NCBI GenBank assembly: GCA_020438395.1
Contig: JAGQUR010000018.1
Location: 1-42,109, forward strand
Reading direction: 5' to 3'
From: Solirubrobacterales bacterium
Lineage (GTDB): Bacteria; Actinomycetota; Thermoleophilia; Solirubrobacterales; 70-9
Length of the DNA stretch: 42,109 nucleotides
The notes beneath the pieces are model-generated. The model saw only the letters and a program-made list of their open reading frames with translations, had not been told where the DNA came from and made no database searches. A program made the position numbers and the translations under genes. This document shows positions 33,211-41,181 of this stretch, piece after piece; the first letter of the stretch is position 1; each line of letters starts with the position of its first letter.

Positions 33211-33642
33211 ATGGGTTTCCGGGCCGCAGTCCTCCTGTGTCTCTGTGTCGGGGCGCTGGGACTGGCTGCCTGCGGGGGCGACAAGAGCGATGACAACGCC
33301 AAACAGTTCCGGGATCAGGTCGCGAAACTTGAGGCCGGGGTCCGGCTCGACCCCGTTGATGCCGACCAGCCCGGTGTCGTGAGCGGATCGGTCCCCACTG
33401 CCCCGGGTGGTGGGCTTGATTTCACTTTCTCCTTCGGCCCCGACGCGGATAACCTCGATGGCCAGTTCCCCGACCGGGATGAGATCAACCATTTCACCGG
33501 CGGTGACGAGTACTACTCCTCATTCAGCAATTCGCCTTCCGGGCTCAACCTTCGCCAGCAAAACGAGCGGCTCGACCTTGAGCTGGCGCTGAGTGACGTC
33601 GCCTGCCAGGCAGCCGCCGCCAAGGATTGCGAGCGTCCCTAG
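33211..33642 (+). CDS. small lipoprotein of the oxidase operon
   Basis: A 143-residue protein with a signal peptide and lipobox LGLAAC (Cys21), then a polar mature part with no domain I recognise. A central Gly/Asp-rich stretch (FSFGPDADNLDGQFPDRD) precedes a C-terminal helix with two further cysteines. ATG 33211 is 8 bases after ctaE; the frame is open upstream but those residues only shadow ctaE. Its place suggests an outer-face accessory or assembly factor for the oxidase, by context only. Confidence 0.7.
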   Translation: MGFRAAVLLCLCVGALGLAACGGDKSDDNAKQFRDQVAKLEAGVRLDPVDADQPGVVSGSVPTAPGGGLDFTFSFGPDADNLDGQFPDRDEINHFTGGDEYYSSFSNSPSGLNLRQQNERLDLELALSDVACQAAAAKDCERP

Positions 33643-33644
33643 CC

Positions 33645-33953
33645 ATGTCCGCACCCGATCCGATCGAAGATGGCGAGCGGGACTCCGTGGAGCCGGAGCC
33701 GGTCGAAGAATCGCCCGTTCCCGCCCGCGACGAGAAGTTCGGACTGAACCTGGGCAATCCCCTGGAGTCCGAGGGCGCGGCATTCAGCTGGCTGATCGTG
33801 GTGCTGATCGCCGCCGTTTCAATCGGGGCTGCGGCCAAGATCATCTCGCCACTGGCCGCAGTGATCTGGACGATCATCCTGTTGGGGGTCGTCAGCGTGC
33901 CGATCTTCCGCGGGCTGAAGCATCAGCTGGGCAGTCCGGAAGACGACGAGTAG
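33645..33953 (+). CDS. small two-helix membrane protein of the oxidase operon
   Basis: A 102-residue protein with a charged, Glu/Pro-rich cytoplasmic N-terminus (about 1-45) and two adjoining transmembrane helices (about 47-88). It starts at ATG 33645, 2 bases after the lipoprotein stop. Small two-helix proteins are often extra oxidase subunits (subunit IV-like), but there is no motif to prove this. It is the last gene of the + strand operon and faces a convergent cupin gene. Confidence 0.65.
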   Translation: MSAPDPIEDGERDSVEPEPVEESPVPARDEKFGLNLGNPLESEGAAFSWLIVVLIAAVSIGAAAKIISPLAAVIWTIILLGVVSVPIFRGLKHQLGSPEDDE

Positions 33954-33979
33954 GCCTCCCCGGAGCGCTACGGGCCCGT

Positions 33980-34306
33980 TCAGGCGATCCAGTAGGCCTT
34001 GAGGAGCGTCTCCTCGACCGTCCAGGTGGTCTGCTCTCCGCCGCTGAAGCGGTGCGTCACTCCGGGTTCCAGCAGGATCCGGCTTCCGTCCTCGAAGGTG
34101 ACCTCGCCACGGCCGCTGAGGACGAGAAAGGACTCCTCGACCTCGGTATCGGTCACGACCCCGGGGGTCAGCTGCCAGAGGCCGGAGGTCCCGTCGGTAT
34201 CCGTTTCGAGCAGGGTCAGCTCCGAGGTCTCGGGCTCACCTGAGACGACCTGATCCGGATCCAGGGGATCGACCTCAAGCTGGTCGATGACGGAATGGGC
34301 CTTCAT
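33980..34306 (-). CDS. cupin domain protein
   Basis: A 108-residue single-domain cupin. The two sheets read as SGLWQLTPGVVTDTEVEESFLVLSGRGEVTFEDG and LLEPGVTHRFSGGEQTTWTVEETLLKAYWI when taken in pieces; the first metal-binding motif is degenerate (DTEVEES where histidines usually sit). It follows the glycerate kinase by 10 bases with a strong GGAGGAG before the ATG. Ligand and role are unknown. Confidence 0.8.
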   Translation of the reverse strand: MKAHSVIDQLEVDPLDPDQVVSGEPETSELTLLETDTDGTSGLWQLTPGVVTDTEVEESFLVLSGRGEVTFEDGSRILLEPGVTHRFSGGEQTTWTVEETLLKAYWIA

Positions 34307-34316
34307 TGCTCCTCCT

Positions 34317-35657
34317 TCACTTTCCGGTTGAACCTTCGCCGGTGACTATGACGAACAGGTCATTGACATTGGTTCCGGTGGGGCCCGTCTCAACCAGGTC
34401 TCCAAGGGCGCTGAGAGGTTCGCTGGAGGCGTGAGCGGCCAGGGCGCGGTCCAGGTCCAGATCGGCCTCATGAGCTCTCTCAGCGGTCTCTCCGTCGCAG
34501 GTGGCGCCGGCGCTGGTGCTGCCTCCGTCCGATCCATCCGTGTCGAGGAATACCCCGGCCGCAGCATGCCCTCCCAGCGATCTCGCTGCCGCCAGGGCGA
34601 CTTCCTGATTGGGGCCGCCGGCACCGAACGCCGACTCGCCGAGCGTGACTGTGCTTTCGCCCCCGCAACCGATCAGTGCTGTGCCGGGAGGACTCTCGAC
34701 GGCGAGGCGGGCGAGCTGTTCGCCGACTTCCACCGCCTCGCCTTCGAGGCAGGTGCCGACGATCACCGGATCGAGCCCCCTGTTTAGAGCTGCCCCCGCC
34801 ATCGCCTCGCAGACGCTCTCGCCGTTGACCAGCATCACCGTTTCGATCGGCTGCCCGTCCAGAAGTGGGGAAGCAGCCTGCTCCGATTCGAGGTGCATGG
34901 CCACGCTCGCCGGAACCTTGCCGAGCAGTCCGTAGTTGCCGAGGACGTTGATCGCGTCCCCCGGAGTCGAAGAATCAGGGGTTGTGAGGTCGGCGAGCAC
35001 GTCAAGTGGATCGCCGGCCACGTCGGAGACGGTCAGGTTGACGATCCGCGCAGGCGCGATCCTTGCGGCGAGGCGCCCGCCCTTGATCCGGGAGACATGC
35101 TTGCGGACCGTGTTGATTGCGGTGATCGGCATCCCGGAAGCCAGCAGCAACTCGTTGAGCCGACGCTTGTCCTCGAAACCGACTTCCGACGGGGGCAGGC
35201 AGAGCAGGGCTGAACGTCCACCTGTGAAACAGGTGATGAACAGATCCCCCTGTCTGGCCTCTCCTGCCAGTTCGACCATCCTTTCGGCAGCCAGTACCGA
35301 GTCGGGGGAGGGCAGGGGGTGGTCGGCGTACATCACCTCGAGCCGGTCGAGCCCGGCTTTCCGGCCGCGCTGGAGTACCACTGCGCCGGCGTCGATGCGG
35401 TCGCCGAGGATTTCCTCGAGGGCAAGGGCGACCGGCATGGTCGCCTTGCCACCTCCGAGGACGATGAGCCGGCTCCCCGGGTCCAGGCGGTAGAGGTTCC
35501 CACCGATCTCGACCCCCTCAGCCACTTCTCTGACGGTCCTTCGCACGGCGTCAGCGCCGTCTGCCGCGGTCAGGCCCGCAGCGGCGATCCCGAGGGCCTT
35601 ACCCCTCAGTTCGGACTGCCCGTGCCCGGCGAGTCCTTCGAAGTCAAAGGAGGTCAC
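34317..35657 (-). CDS. glycerate kinase (GckA/TtuD, MOFRL family)
   Basis: A 446-residue member of the DUF4147/MOFRL glycerate kinase family, which phosphorylates D-glycerate (usually to 2-phosphoglycerate) and is often mislabelled hydroxypyruvate reductase. Visible marks are LIVLGGGKATMPVALALE, VMYADHPLPSPDSVLAAERM, CFTGGRSALLCLP, NTVRKHVSRIKGGRLA, LTVSDVAGDP, GGPNQEVALAAA and the C-terminal TDGSDGGSTSAGA then PTGTNVNDLFVI. It lies 24 bases downstream of ctaA and 10 bases upstream of the cupin gene, an odd partner for haem A synthesis. Confidence 0.9.
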   Translation of the reverse strand: MTSFDFEGLAGHGQSELRGKALGIAAAGLTAADGADAVRRTVREVAEGVEIGGNLYRLDPGSRLIVLGGGKATMPVALALEEILGDRIDAGAVVLQRGRKAGLDRLEVMYADHPLPSPDSVLAAERMVELAGEARQGDLFITCFTGGRSALLCLPPSEVGFEDKRRLNELLLASGMPITAINTVRKHVSRIKGGRLAARIAPARIVNLTVSDVAGDPLDVLADLTTPDSSTPGDAINVLGNYGLLGKVPASVAMHLESEQAASPLLDGQPIETVMLVNGESVCEAMAGAALNRGLDPVIVGTCLEGEAVEVGEQLARLAVESPPGTALIGCGGESTVTLGESAFGAGGPNQEVALAAARSLGGHAAAGVFLDTDGSDGGSTSAGATCDGETAERAHEADLDLDRALAAHASSEPLSALGDLVETGPTGTNVNDLFVIVTGEGSTGK

Positions 35658-35681
35658 GGGCGGGCTCCGGTCCGGCCCGGA

Positions 35682-36677
35682 TCAGGCTCCGGACGGTGTG
35701 GTCAACGGAACTGCCGGGTCCGGCTTGCGGCGGATCGCACCCTTGGTCCCCGGCGTGATCTGCCCGGCGGTAGCGACCGACCAGAGCACCGAGACCCAGA
35801 GCAGCGTGGCGACGACCACGTGAACCCAGACCAGGGCGGCGGGGAGGTGAAGCAGCCACTGGGTGAGCCCGATCGCGAGCTGGAGGCAGATCAACCCGAA
35901 GGTGACGAGCAGGGGCTTCTGTGCCCTCGGGTCGCCTCCCTGTCGTCTGATGATGAAGATCACCGCCAGCACCGACAGCGCAAAGATCACCGCCATCGCA
36001 GCATGACGCTGAACGATCCATTCGAGGGTGTCGTGACCCTTGAAGTCGAACCTCCTGACCAGCTCCTCGTCGTGGTCGCCCGGGTGGGGTCCCGAAGCCG
36101 TGGTGATCGTCCCGAGGAAGATCGTGAGCTGGCCGATCGGAATCAGCGCCCGCACCGCCCAGGTGCTGACCCAGTCGGTCGAGTAGCGCCGCTCGCCGGG
36201 CTCGTAGCGGGAACACCAGAAGAGGGCGAAGGCCGCATCGATGAGGATCATCGAGAGGATGAAGTGGAAGATCACCAGCTCGGGAGGCAGGTGCTTGTAG
36301 ACGACGTAGGCGCCGAGGATCGCCTGGCCGATCACGCCGAGTGGCAACAGGGCGCCGAAGAAGGCGAGGTGCCAGCGGTATGGCTTGCGGAAGAAAGCCA
36401 GCAGCGCGGCGGCGATCACGGTGATCGACACGACGCCGGTTATCAGCCGGTTCCCGTATTCGATCCAGGCGTTGATCTGGGCGGGGGCAACGTACTGGTC
36501 GTAGCACTTGGGCCAGTCCGGGCAGCCGAGACCGGAGGCGGTGAGTCGCACGCCGGCGCCGGTGAAGACGATCGTGACCAGCGCGACCAGCGCGACAAGC
36601 GTGACCGCCTGGTAACGCTCAGGCGAGATGGAGAAATTGCGAATCCGGCTCAGGACGCCGGAATCAGCCCTTGTCAT
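35682..36677 (-). CDS. ctaA: haem A synthase (COX15/CtaA family)
   Basis: Oxidises the C8 methyl of haem O to the formyl group of haem A, needed for the aa3-type oxidase. The 331-residue protein has eight transmembrane helices. Conserved marks include TGAGVRLTASGLGCPDWPKC near the N-terminus (with the Cys pair of the extracellular loop), EYGNRLITG with its histidine replaced by asparagine context, the HF and RHAAM histidine positions, and a late VWVHVVVATLLWV helix. It overlaps the cytochrome gene by 14 bases. Confidence 0.95.
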   Translation of the reverse strand: MTRADSGVLSRIRNFSISPERYQAVTLVALVALVTIVFTGAGVRLTASGLGCPDWPKCYDQYVAPAQINAWIEYGNRLITGVVSITVIAAALLAFFRKPYRWHLAFFGALLPLGVIGQAILGAYVVYKHLPPELVIFHFILSMILIDAAFALFWCSRYEPGERRYSTDWVSTWAVRALIPIGQLTIFLGTITTASGPHPGDHDEELVRRFDFKGHDTLEWIVQRHAAMAVIFALSVLAVIFIIRRQGGDPRAQKPLLVTFGLICLQLAIGLTQWLLHLPAALVWVHVVVATLLWVSVLWSVATAGQITPGTKGAIRRKPDPAVPLTTPSGA

Positions 36678-37380
36678 CAGCCGCAGCTGATGTCATGAGG
36701 AAATCGATCAACTGGTTCAGCTGCTGAGCGCTGATCTTTGTTCCGTAGTCGGAAGGCATCGCGTTCGGGTAACCGGCGGCGATCTTCGCGCCCGGATCGA
36801 CGATCGATTCGTGGATCTCGGCCTTGCTCAGGGTCGGGATGACCTCGTCGAGGTTGGGGCCGAGCGTGCCGGCGGACTCGGCGGCGGCCAGCGTGTGGCA
36901 GCTTCCGCAGCCGTTGTTGGCGAAGACCTGGGCGCCGGGTCCTTCGCCCGGAGCGGTGGGCGGCTCGATGCCGGGCACTCCGGCGACGGCGGCGACATAC
37001 GCCGCGACGTCTTCGAGGTCATTGCCTTCGAGGATGTTGGCCGGCATGGTCACGCCCGGGTAGTCCCCGTTCACGTCCTGCGGCCGGTGAACCTGGGCGC
37101 GAACGATGCCCTTGATGGTGTCGGAGTCCATCCCGGCGGAACGGGCGGCGGCGAAGGCGTCATCCAGATTCGGGCCCTGGGTGCCGGTGCTGGCGGCCTG
37201 GGCGAGAACGTGGCAGGTACCGCAGTTCGCGTTGAAGAGCTGCCGACCGCGATCCTGGAATCCGAGCTTCGCCGGGTCCGAGTTCGAAGAGGTCGTGCCA
37301 CAACCCGCGACGACCGCACCGAGGACGGCAACGGAGGCGAGGAGGACGGGAAGCTTGGTCGAGAACTTGTTCTTCATCAT
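36664..37380 (-). CDS. dihaem cytochrome c lipoprotein
   Basis: A 238-residue exported lipoprotein (lipobox VVAGC, Cys27) with two cytochrome c domains. Haem-binding CxxCH motifs are CGTCH (53-57) and CGSCH (158-162), with likely Met ligands at VTMPANIL (Met112) and NAMPSDYG (Met208). It is anchored on the outer membrane face and is the best candidate in the window for donating electrons to CuA of CtaC, which lacks its own cytochrome domain. It heads the ctaA operon. Two ATGs in a row (37380, 37377) are possible starts. Confidence 0.93.
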   Translation of the reverse strand: MMKNKFSTKLPVLLASVAVLGAVVAGCGTTSSNSDPAKLGFQDRGRQLFNANCGTCHVLAQAASTGTQGPNLDDAFAAARSAGMDSDTIKGIVRAQVHRPQDVNGDYPGVTMPANILEGNDLEDVAAYVAAVAGVPGIEPPTAPGEGPGAQVFANNGCGSCHTLAAAESAGTLGPNLDEVIPTLSKAEIHESIVDPGAKIAAGYPNAMPSDYGTKISAQQLNQLIDFLMTSAAADDKG

Positions 37381-37401
37381 GGCGTTCGGTGAAGCCCGGC
37401 C

Positions 37402-37407
37402 ATTCTA
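37402..37407 (-). promoter_or_regulatory. -10 element of the cytochrome c-ctaA operon (TAGAATGGC motif)
   Basis: On the minus strand TATATAGAATGGCCGGGC includes the -10 hexamer TAGAAT, 21 bases before the ATG at 37380. The following GGCCGGGC resembles GGCGGGC after the ctaC -10 element. Confidence 0.5.
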
Positions 37408-37458
37408 TATATCGGGGCGGCAGCCGCGTCCCGCGGTAGTGATCCGGATATGGACGGT

Positions 37459-37500
37459 TTGAGACATCCCGCACAATCCGCTACGCTGGCAACGATCGTT
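37459..37500 (+). promoter_or_regulatory. promoter and palindrome of the CBS protein gene
   Basis: TTGAGA (37459-37464) and TACGCT (37482-37487) are separated by exactly 17 bp, a convincing promoter. Directly downstream lies the perfect 10-bp palindrome AACGATCGTT (37491-37500), at about +4, where a repressor could act. Confidence 0.6.
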
Positions 37501-37522
37501 ACAAACTCCGGAAAGGGATCGG

Positions 37523-37942
37523 ATGCGCGTAAGTGTCGGAATGTCGGAAGTTGTCCTCCGCGTGGGACCGGATCACACCCTGCGCGAGGCGGCACGGAAG
37601 ATGGCCGACCGGTCGGTCGGGGCAGCCATCGTCGAGCACGAAGAGTGGCCCGGCCCGCAGATCCTGACCGAGCGCGACGTCCTCAGGGCAGTCGGAGAGG
37701 GACTCGATCCCGACATCGAGAAGGTTTGCGATCACATGAGCGAGAAGGTGATCACGGCGTCCCCCGAGTGGAGCCTCGAGCGGGCCGCCACCGAGATGTC
37801 AAAGCGCGGCATCCGACACCTGACGGTCTACCGTGACGGCGAACTGGTCGGCGTCCTCTCGATGCGCGACATCATGCGCGTCTGGACCTCTGACGGCGCC
37901 ACCTCCAGCCAGGCCGGAGCCACAGCCAGCCAGCCCGTCTAG
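37523..37942 (+). CDS. CBS domain pair protein
   Basis: A 139-residue protein consisting of two CBS domains (about 5-60 with LTERDVLRAV and about 65-122 with GVLSMRDIMRVW) and a Ser/Ala-rich tail. It probably binds an adenosyl nucleotide and acts as a small regulatory module. ATG 37523 has AAAGGG 5 bases upstream. It is monocistronic, between the divergent cytochrome operon and the convergent oxidase-like cluster. It is unrelated in detail to the other CBS protein at 21654. Confidence 0.88.
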   Translation: MRVSVGMSEVVLRVGPDHTLREAARKMADRSVGAAIVEHEEWPGPQILTERDVLRAVGEGLDPDIEKVCDHMSEKVITASPEWSLERAATEMSKRGIRHLTVYRDGELVGVLSMRDIMRVWTSDGATSSQAGATASQPV

Positions 37943-38089
37943 CCTCGGGCGGCGCTGACGCTGGTTGGGCCCGCCGCGGTTCGCAGACCTGGGGATAGGC
38001 CGCGGGGCCAGCAGGGCGCTCATCGGTTACATCGCGTGCAGAGGGGGCCGCACCGGGTCCCTGACGGTTCCGGGGTGGTGCCCGGGGGC

Positions 38090-38374
38090 TTAGTCAGAAG
38101 TGGGGGCGGTGAAGCTTTCTACTGGCAGCTCCGCGCGGGCGTCGCCCTGTTCGCGGGGGAGGCTGTAGAAGGCCCGACGGCCCTTCTTGATCATGCTGCG
38201 CAGCGAGAAGAGGCAGAAGAAGAAACCGACGAAGGCGTAGAACCAGGCCGGGAACATGAAGTCGTTGGCGAAGGTTCCGGCGATCAGGCCGAGCACGCCG
38301 AGGGCGAACACTGCCGGTGCCCAGGAGGGGGCGGGAAGCTGGATGGTCTCGGTCGGCTTGGTGATCTGGCTCAT
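38090..38374 (-). CDS. small two-helix membrane protein, possible oxidase subunit IV-like
   Basis: A 94-residue protein with two closely spaced helices (about 17-36 and 40-60) and a polar C-terminal tail. The N-terminal pattern (IQLPAPSWAPAVFALGVLG) resembles actinobacterial cytochrome oxidase subunit IV-like proteins, which carry similar LP-x-PS-x-x-P starts, but the match is by eye only. It lies 9 bases after a 37-residue membrane peptide gene and ends the cluster with ctaB. Confidence 0.6.
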   Translation of the reverse strand: MSQITKPTETIQLPAPSWAPAVFALGVLGLIAGTFANDFMFPAWFYAFVGFFFCLFSLRSMIKKGRRAFYSLPREQGDARAELPVESFTAPTSD

Positions 38375-38383
38375 CTCGGGTTC

Positions 38384-38497
38384 CTAGTTCGCGATGTAGA
38401 GGACCGCGAAGACGAAGGTCATGGCGAAGATCGCCGTGGAACCGGCGCCGAGAAGCATGCCGGTGGTGAAATTCGACTTGGAAGTGTTGCGATCCAT
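38384..38497 (-). CDS. 37-residue single-helix membrane peptide
   Basis: A short frame runs from ATG 38497 to TAG 38384-38386. It encodes MDRNTSKSNFTTGMLLG, followed by a hydrophobic helix to the C-terminus (AMTFVFAVLYIAN). One transmembrane helix with a charged cytoplasmic N-terminus is typical of tiny respiratory-complex subunits. It sits between ctaB and the two-helix protein with 9 bases to the latter. No Shine-Dalgarno sequence is seen; GATAAAAC just upstream might be a -10 element. Real coding is supported by context and composition only. Confidence 0.55.
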   Translation of the reverse strand: MDRNTSKSNFTTGMLLGAGSTAIFAMTFVFAVLYIAN

Positions 38498-38527
38498 GAG
38501 CGGAGTTTTATCAGCCGGAGGGGGACG

Positions 38528-39472
38528 TCAGGCTGCTGCCACAGCAGCGACTGCCATCGAGATGAAGAGCAGGGCGAGGTAGGCGAGCGAGTACAGGTAG
38601 GCCTGGAGGGTGATCTTCGGGCCGGGCTTGCGCCACAGGGCGAAGGAGAAGCCGATGTAGACCAGGCCGAGGACGATCGATGCGGCCAGGTACAGCGGAC
38701 CGAGCAGCCCGGTGCAGTAGGGGCCGACCGTGAAGCCGACCATGAAGACGGTGTAGATGAGGATCGCCTGGCGGGTCGCTTCCTCGCCCTTGACCACCGG
38801 CAGCATCGGCACCCCGGTCTTGGCGTAGTCGTCCTTGATCATCAGGGAGAGCGCCCAGAAGTGGGGCGGGGTCCAGAAGAAGATGATCAGGAAGGGCCAC
38901 ATCGCCTCCCAGCTCAGCCCGCCCGAAGCAGCGGCCCAGCCGACCAGCGGCGGCACGGCGCCGGCGCTGCCGCCGATCACGATGTTCTGCGGAGTCAGCG
39001 GCTTGAGCCAGAGGGTGTAGAGGAAGACGTATCCGAAGAGGCCGACCATGGCCAGGGCGGCGGCCAGGAAGTTGACGGTGAGCCAGAGCTGGAAGAAGGA
39101 GATGGCTCCGAGGGCGATCCCGAAGATCAGGCCGTGGATTGGCTTGATCCGGCCGTCGGCGAGGGGACGGTCCTTGGTCCGGTTGTTGCGGGCGTCGCGG
39201 TTCCGGTCGATGTAATGGTTGATCGCTCCGGCACCGCCGGCGGCCATGTACCCGCCGAGCATGGTCCAGAGGATGGTGGAGAGGGCCGGACCGGACGGAT
39301 CGGCGACGAACATCGTCGCCACCGTGGTCAGCAGCAGCAGGCTGATGATCCGCGGTTTGGTCAGCGAGACGTAATCCCGCACGAGCGGGATCAGGTCAAG
39401 CTGCAGGCCGGAATGAGTGGGTTGCGCGGCCTGCCGAGGGCGCACTGTGCGCGCGTCGGCACCGGAATTCAT
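38528..39472 (-). CDS. ctaB: protohaem IX farnesyltransferase (haem O synthase)
   Basis: UbiA-family prenyltransferase that adds farnesyl to haem B, giving haem O for CtaA. The 314-residue protein has about nine helices, the first Asp-rich motif NHYIDRNRDARNNRTKDRP, and KDDYAKTGVPMLPVVKGE as the second conserved loop, with FFWTPPHFWALS between. It lies 5 bases downstream of the oxidase subunit I-like gene. It may also have its own leaderless promoter (TAGCCT 7 bases before the ATG). The product would serve the active oxidase at 28908-33202, since the adjacent oxidase-like proteins lack haem ligands. Confidence 0.96.
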   Translation of the reverse strand: MNSGADARTVRPRQAAQPTHSGLQLDLIPLVRDYVSLTKPRIISLLLLTTVATMFVADPSGPALSTILWTMLGGYMAAGGAGAINHYIDRNRDARNNRTKDRPLADGRIKPIHGLIFGIALGAISFFQLWLTVNFLAAALAMVGLFGYVFLYTLWLKPLTPQNIVIGGSAGAVPPLVGWAAASGGLSWEAMWPFLIIFFWTPPHFWALSLMIKDDYAKTGVPMLPVVKGEEATRQAILIYTVFMVGFTVGPYCTGLLGPLYLAASIVLGLVYIGFSFALWRKPGPKITLQAYLYSLAYLALLFISMAVAAVAAA

Positions 39473-39477
39473 GACAT

Positions 39478-41181
39478 TCAGGCTACCGGCTGGGCGGCAC
39501 GCTCGGCCTCAGCGGTCTCCGTGTCGCGGCGAATGATCGCCTCGCGGATGTCGCGCATCGGACGGGTGCTGCGGACGTCCGGCAGGACGTCGAAGTTGTG
39601 GGCGGGCGGCGGCGAGAGGGCCAGCCACTCGAGTGAATCGCCCCGGTACGGGTCTGGCGTCGCAACCGGCTCCTCGGTGCGGCTCTTGACGAGGTTGCCG
39701 ACCGCGAGGATCACGCCGACGAAGAGAATCACGGTTCCGACCGCGGCGATCACGTTGTAGACCTCAACGTCCTCGTAGCTGAAGTAGCGGTATGAGTCGG
39801 TGACCTGCCCGGCTACCCCGGCCGCAAAGAGCGGCAGTACGGCGATCAGGGTTCCGGCGAACATCAGGCCGAAGGACTTGGCGGCGCGGTCCTCGTTCAG
39901 CTGGTGTCCGGTCATCTTCGGGTACCAGTAGGTGACCGCGGCGAAGCCGCCGAAGACGACGAAGCCGATCAGCGCGAAGTGGGTCGCGGCCCAGGCGTCA
40001 TAGGTCTCGGAAAGCTGCGTGGCGACCGCGATGGTCGACTGGGCGATCTCGGCGGCGAGCCCGATCGAGGCAAGCGAAAGGGCGCCGAGGGCGAAACGGA
40101 GCGGGGCCCTCATGTGGAAGTCGCTGGCGCTTACGGTGGTGATCAGGTTGTAGAAGATCAGTCCGAAGGGGACGATCAAGGCCAGCGCCATGAGCATGCC
40201 GTAGTACTTCCAGCCGCTCGGGATGGGCGCGGTCAGCATGTTCTGGGTCCAGGCGAGGGTGCCCACGATGGCGATCGTGACGAAGGACCAGATCACCGAC
40301 TTGCGGGGCAGCTCTCGTCCGGTGAAGGTCTGGACTATCTCCCCGATCGCAGCGAGGAAGGTGATCGAGACGGCCATGTAGACGCCTGTGAAGAACAGGT
40401 AGCTGAGGTGCTGCCACAGAATCGGCGAGCCGCCCGCGTCGCCGGCGAAGAAGCCGCCGTCATAGAGGCGGTCGATCAGCAGCATCGAAATCGCCGCGAG
40501 GAAGATCGGGGCGATGATCATGAACAGCCAGGTGACGATCGCTCCGGCCCAGGTGAAGAGCGGCGCTCTGCGCCAGGCCATGCCGGGCGCCCGGAGGTTG
40601 TGGAGCGTGGCCAGGAGGTCGATCGAGACCATCAGCAATCCGAGCGTGACCAGCCCGGTCGAGGCGATCCAGACGTCCACGCCGTTGTTCGGGGTGAAGG
40701 TGGCGTCGGAGAAGGGAGGAAGCGGATTGATTCCGGCTTCCGGCGGCGTGAAGAGGAATGAGCCGTACAGCAGGATGCCGCCGAAGATGAACAGCCAGAG
40801 GCCGATCTGCCCGACCCGCGGGATGGCGGTGGTCCGGCTGCCGATCTGGAGCGGGACCACGTAGTAGAGGAGGCCAATGACCAGCGGCAGGGCGATCAGG
40901 AAAATCGCCGTCTCTCCGTACACGGAGAGCAGCCGGTCGAAGGTGACTCCCTTGAGGAAGACGTTCTCGGGCACGGCGAGCTGGAGACGGGTGAGCAGGA
41001 GCTCGAGAGCGGCCAGGAAGATCGATCCGAAAGAAGCGGCGACGAGGATCCGGCCGATGTCCTTGTGGTCGGCGCTGGTTGCGAGCTCGGTCCAGCGGGT
41101 CCGACGGGCCTCGGGACCGTCAGAGGCGAGCTCGGGCCGGGTCGGCGGCATCGTCTGGGGATAGCTGGTCGTGCGGCTCAT
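39478..41181 (-). CDS. haem-copper oxidase subunit I-like protein lacking metal ligands
   Basis: A 567-residue, twelve-helix protein with the fold of cytochrome oxidase subunit I. Landmarks align without gaps to the CtaD encoded nearby (FxIxxxP, YYVVPLQIG, HNLRAPGM, WQH, YWYPKMTG). The functional residues are changed. The helix II haem a ligand is Tyr88. The CuB ligands are Thr265, Gln313 and Asn314. The haem a3 ligand is Ala399. The D-channel Asp is Thr117 and the K-channel lysine is absent. Only the second helix X histidine (His401) remains. The frame is intact, starts at ATG 41181 overlapping the subunit II-like stop, and has normal codon use, so it is not a decaying gene. Function is unknown. 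Confidence 0.85.
   Translation of the reverse strand: MSRTTSYPQTMPPTRPELASDGPEARRTRWTELATSADHKDIGRILVAASFGSIFLAALELLLTRLQLAVPENVFLKGVTFDRLLSVYGETAIFLIALPLVIGLLYYVVPLQIGSRTTAIPRVGQIGLWLFIFGGILLYGSFLFTPPEAGINPLPPFSDATFTPNNGVDVWIASTGLVTLGLLMVSIDLLATLHNLRAPGMAWRRAPLFTWAGAIVTWLFMIIAPIFLAAISMLLIDRLYDGGFFAGDAGGSPILWQHLSYLFFTGVYMAVSITFLAAIGEIVQTFTGRELPRKSVIWSFVTIAIVGTLAWTQNMLTAPIPSGWKYYGMLMALALIVPFGLIFYNLITTVSASDFHMRAPLRFALGALSLASIGLAAEIAQSTIAVATQLSETYDAWAATHFALIGFVVFGGFAAVTYWYPKMTGHQLNEDRAAKSFGLMFAGTLIAVLPLFAAGVAGQVTDSYRYFSYEDVEVYNVIAAVGTVILFVGVILAVGNLVKSRTEEPVATPDPYRGDSLEWLALSPPPAHNFDVLPDVRSTRPMRDIREAIIRRDTETAEAERAAQPVA
39480..39485 (-). promoter_or_regulatory. possible -10 element of ctaB
   Basis: TAGCCT on the minus strand ends 7 bases before the ctaB ATG (39472), overlapping the end of the preceding gene. 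It repeats the pattern seen before glmS and infA. Confidence 0.35.

Noticed and set aside
35319..36698. A 459-codon open frame on the + strand
   Set aside because: It is antisense to ctaA and the glycerate kinase, both well supported, and has shadow-type composition.
38036..39760. A 574-codon open frame on the + strand
   Set aside because: It lies opposite ctaB, the oxidase-like gene and the small membrane genes. Its translation is low-complexity Asp/Glu/Arg/Gly with no domain, a typical shadow in GC-rich DNA.
39478..41181. NO reductase or quinol oxidase identity for the subunit I-like protein
   Set aside because: NO reductase variants keep the high-spin haem histidine and most CuB-site histidines; here the haem ligand is Ala399 and all three metal histidines are replaced.
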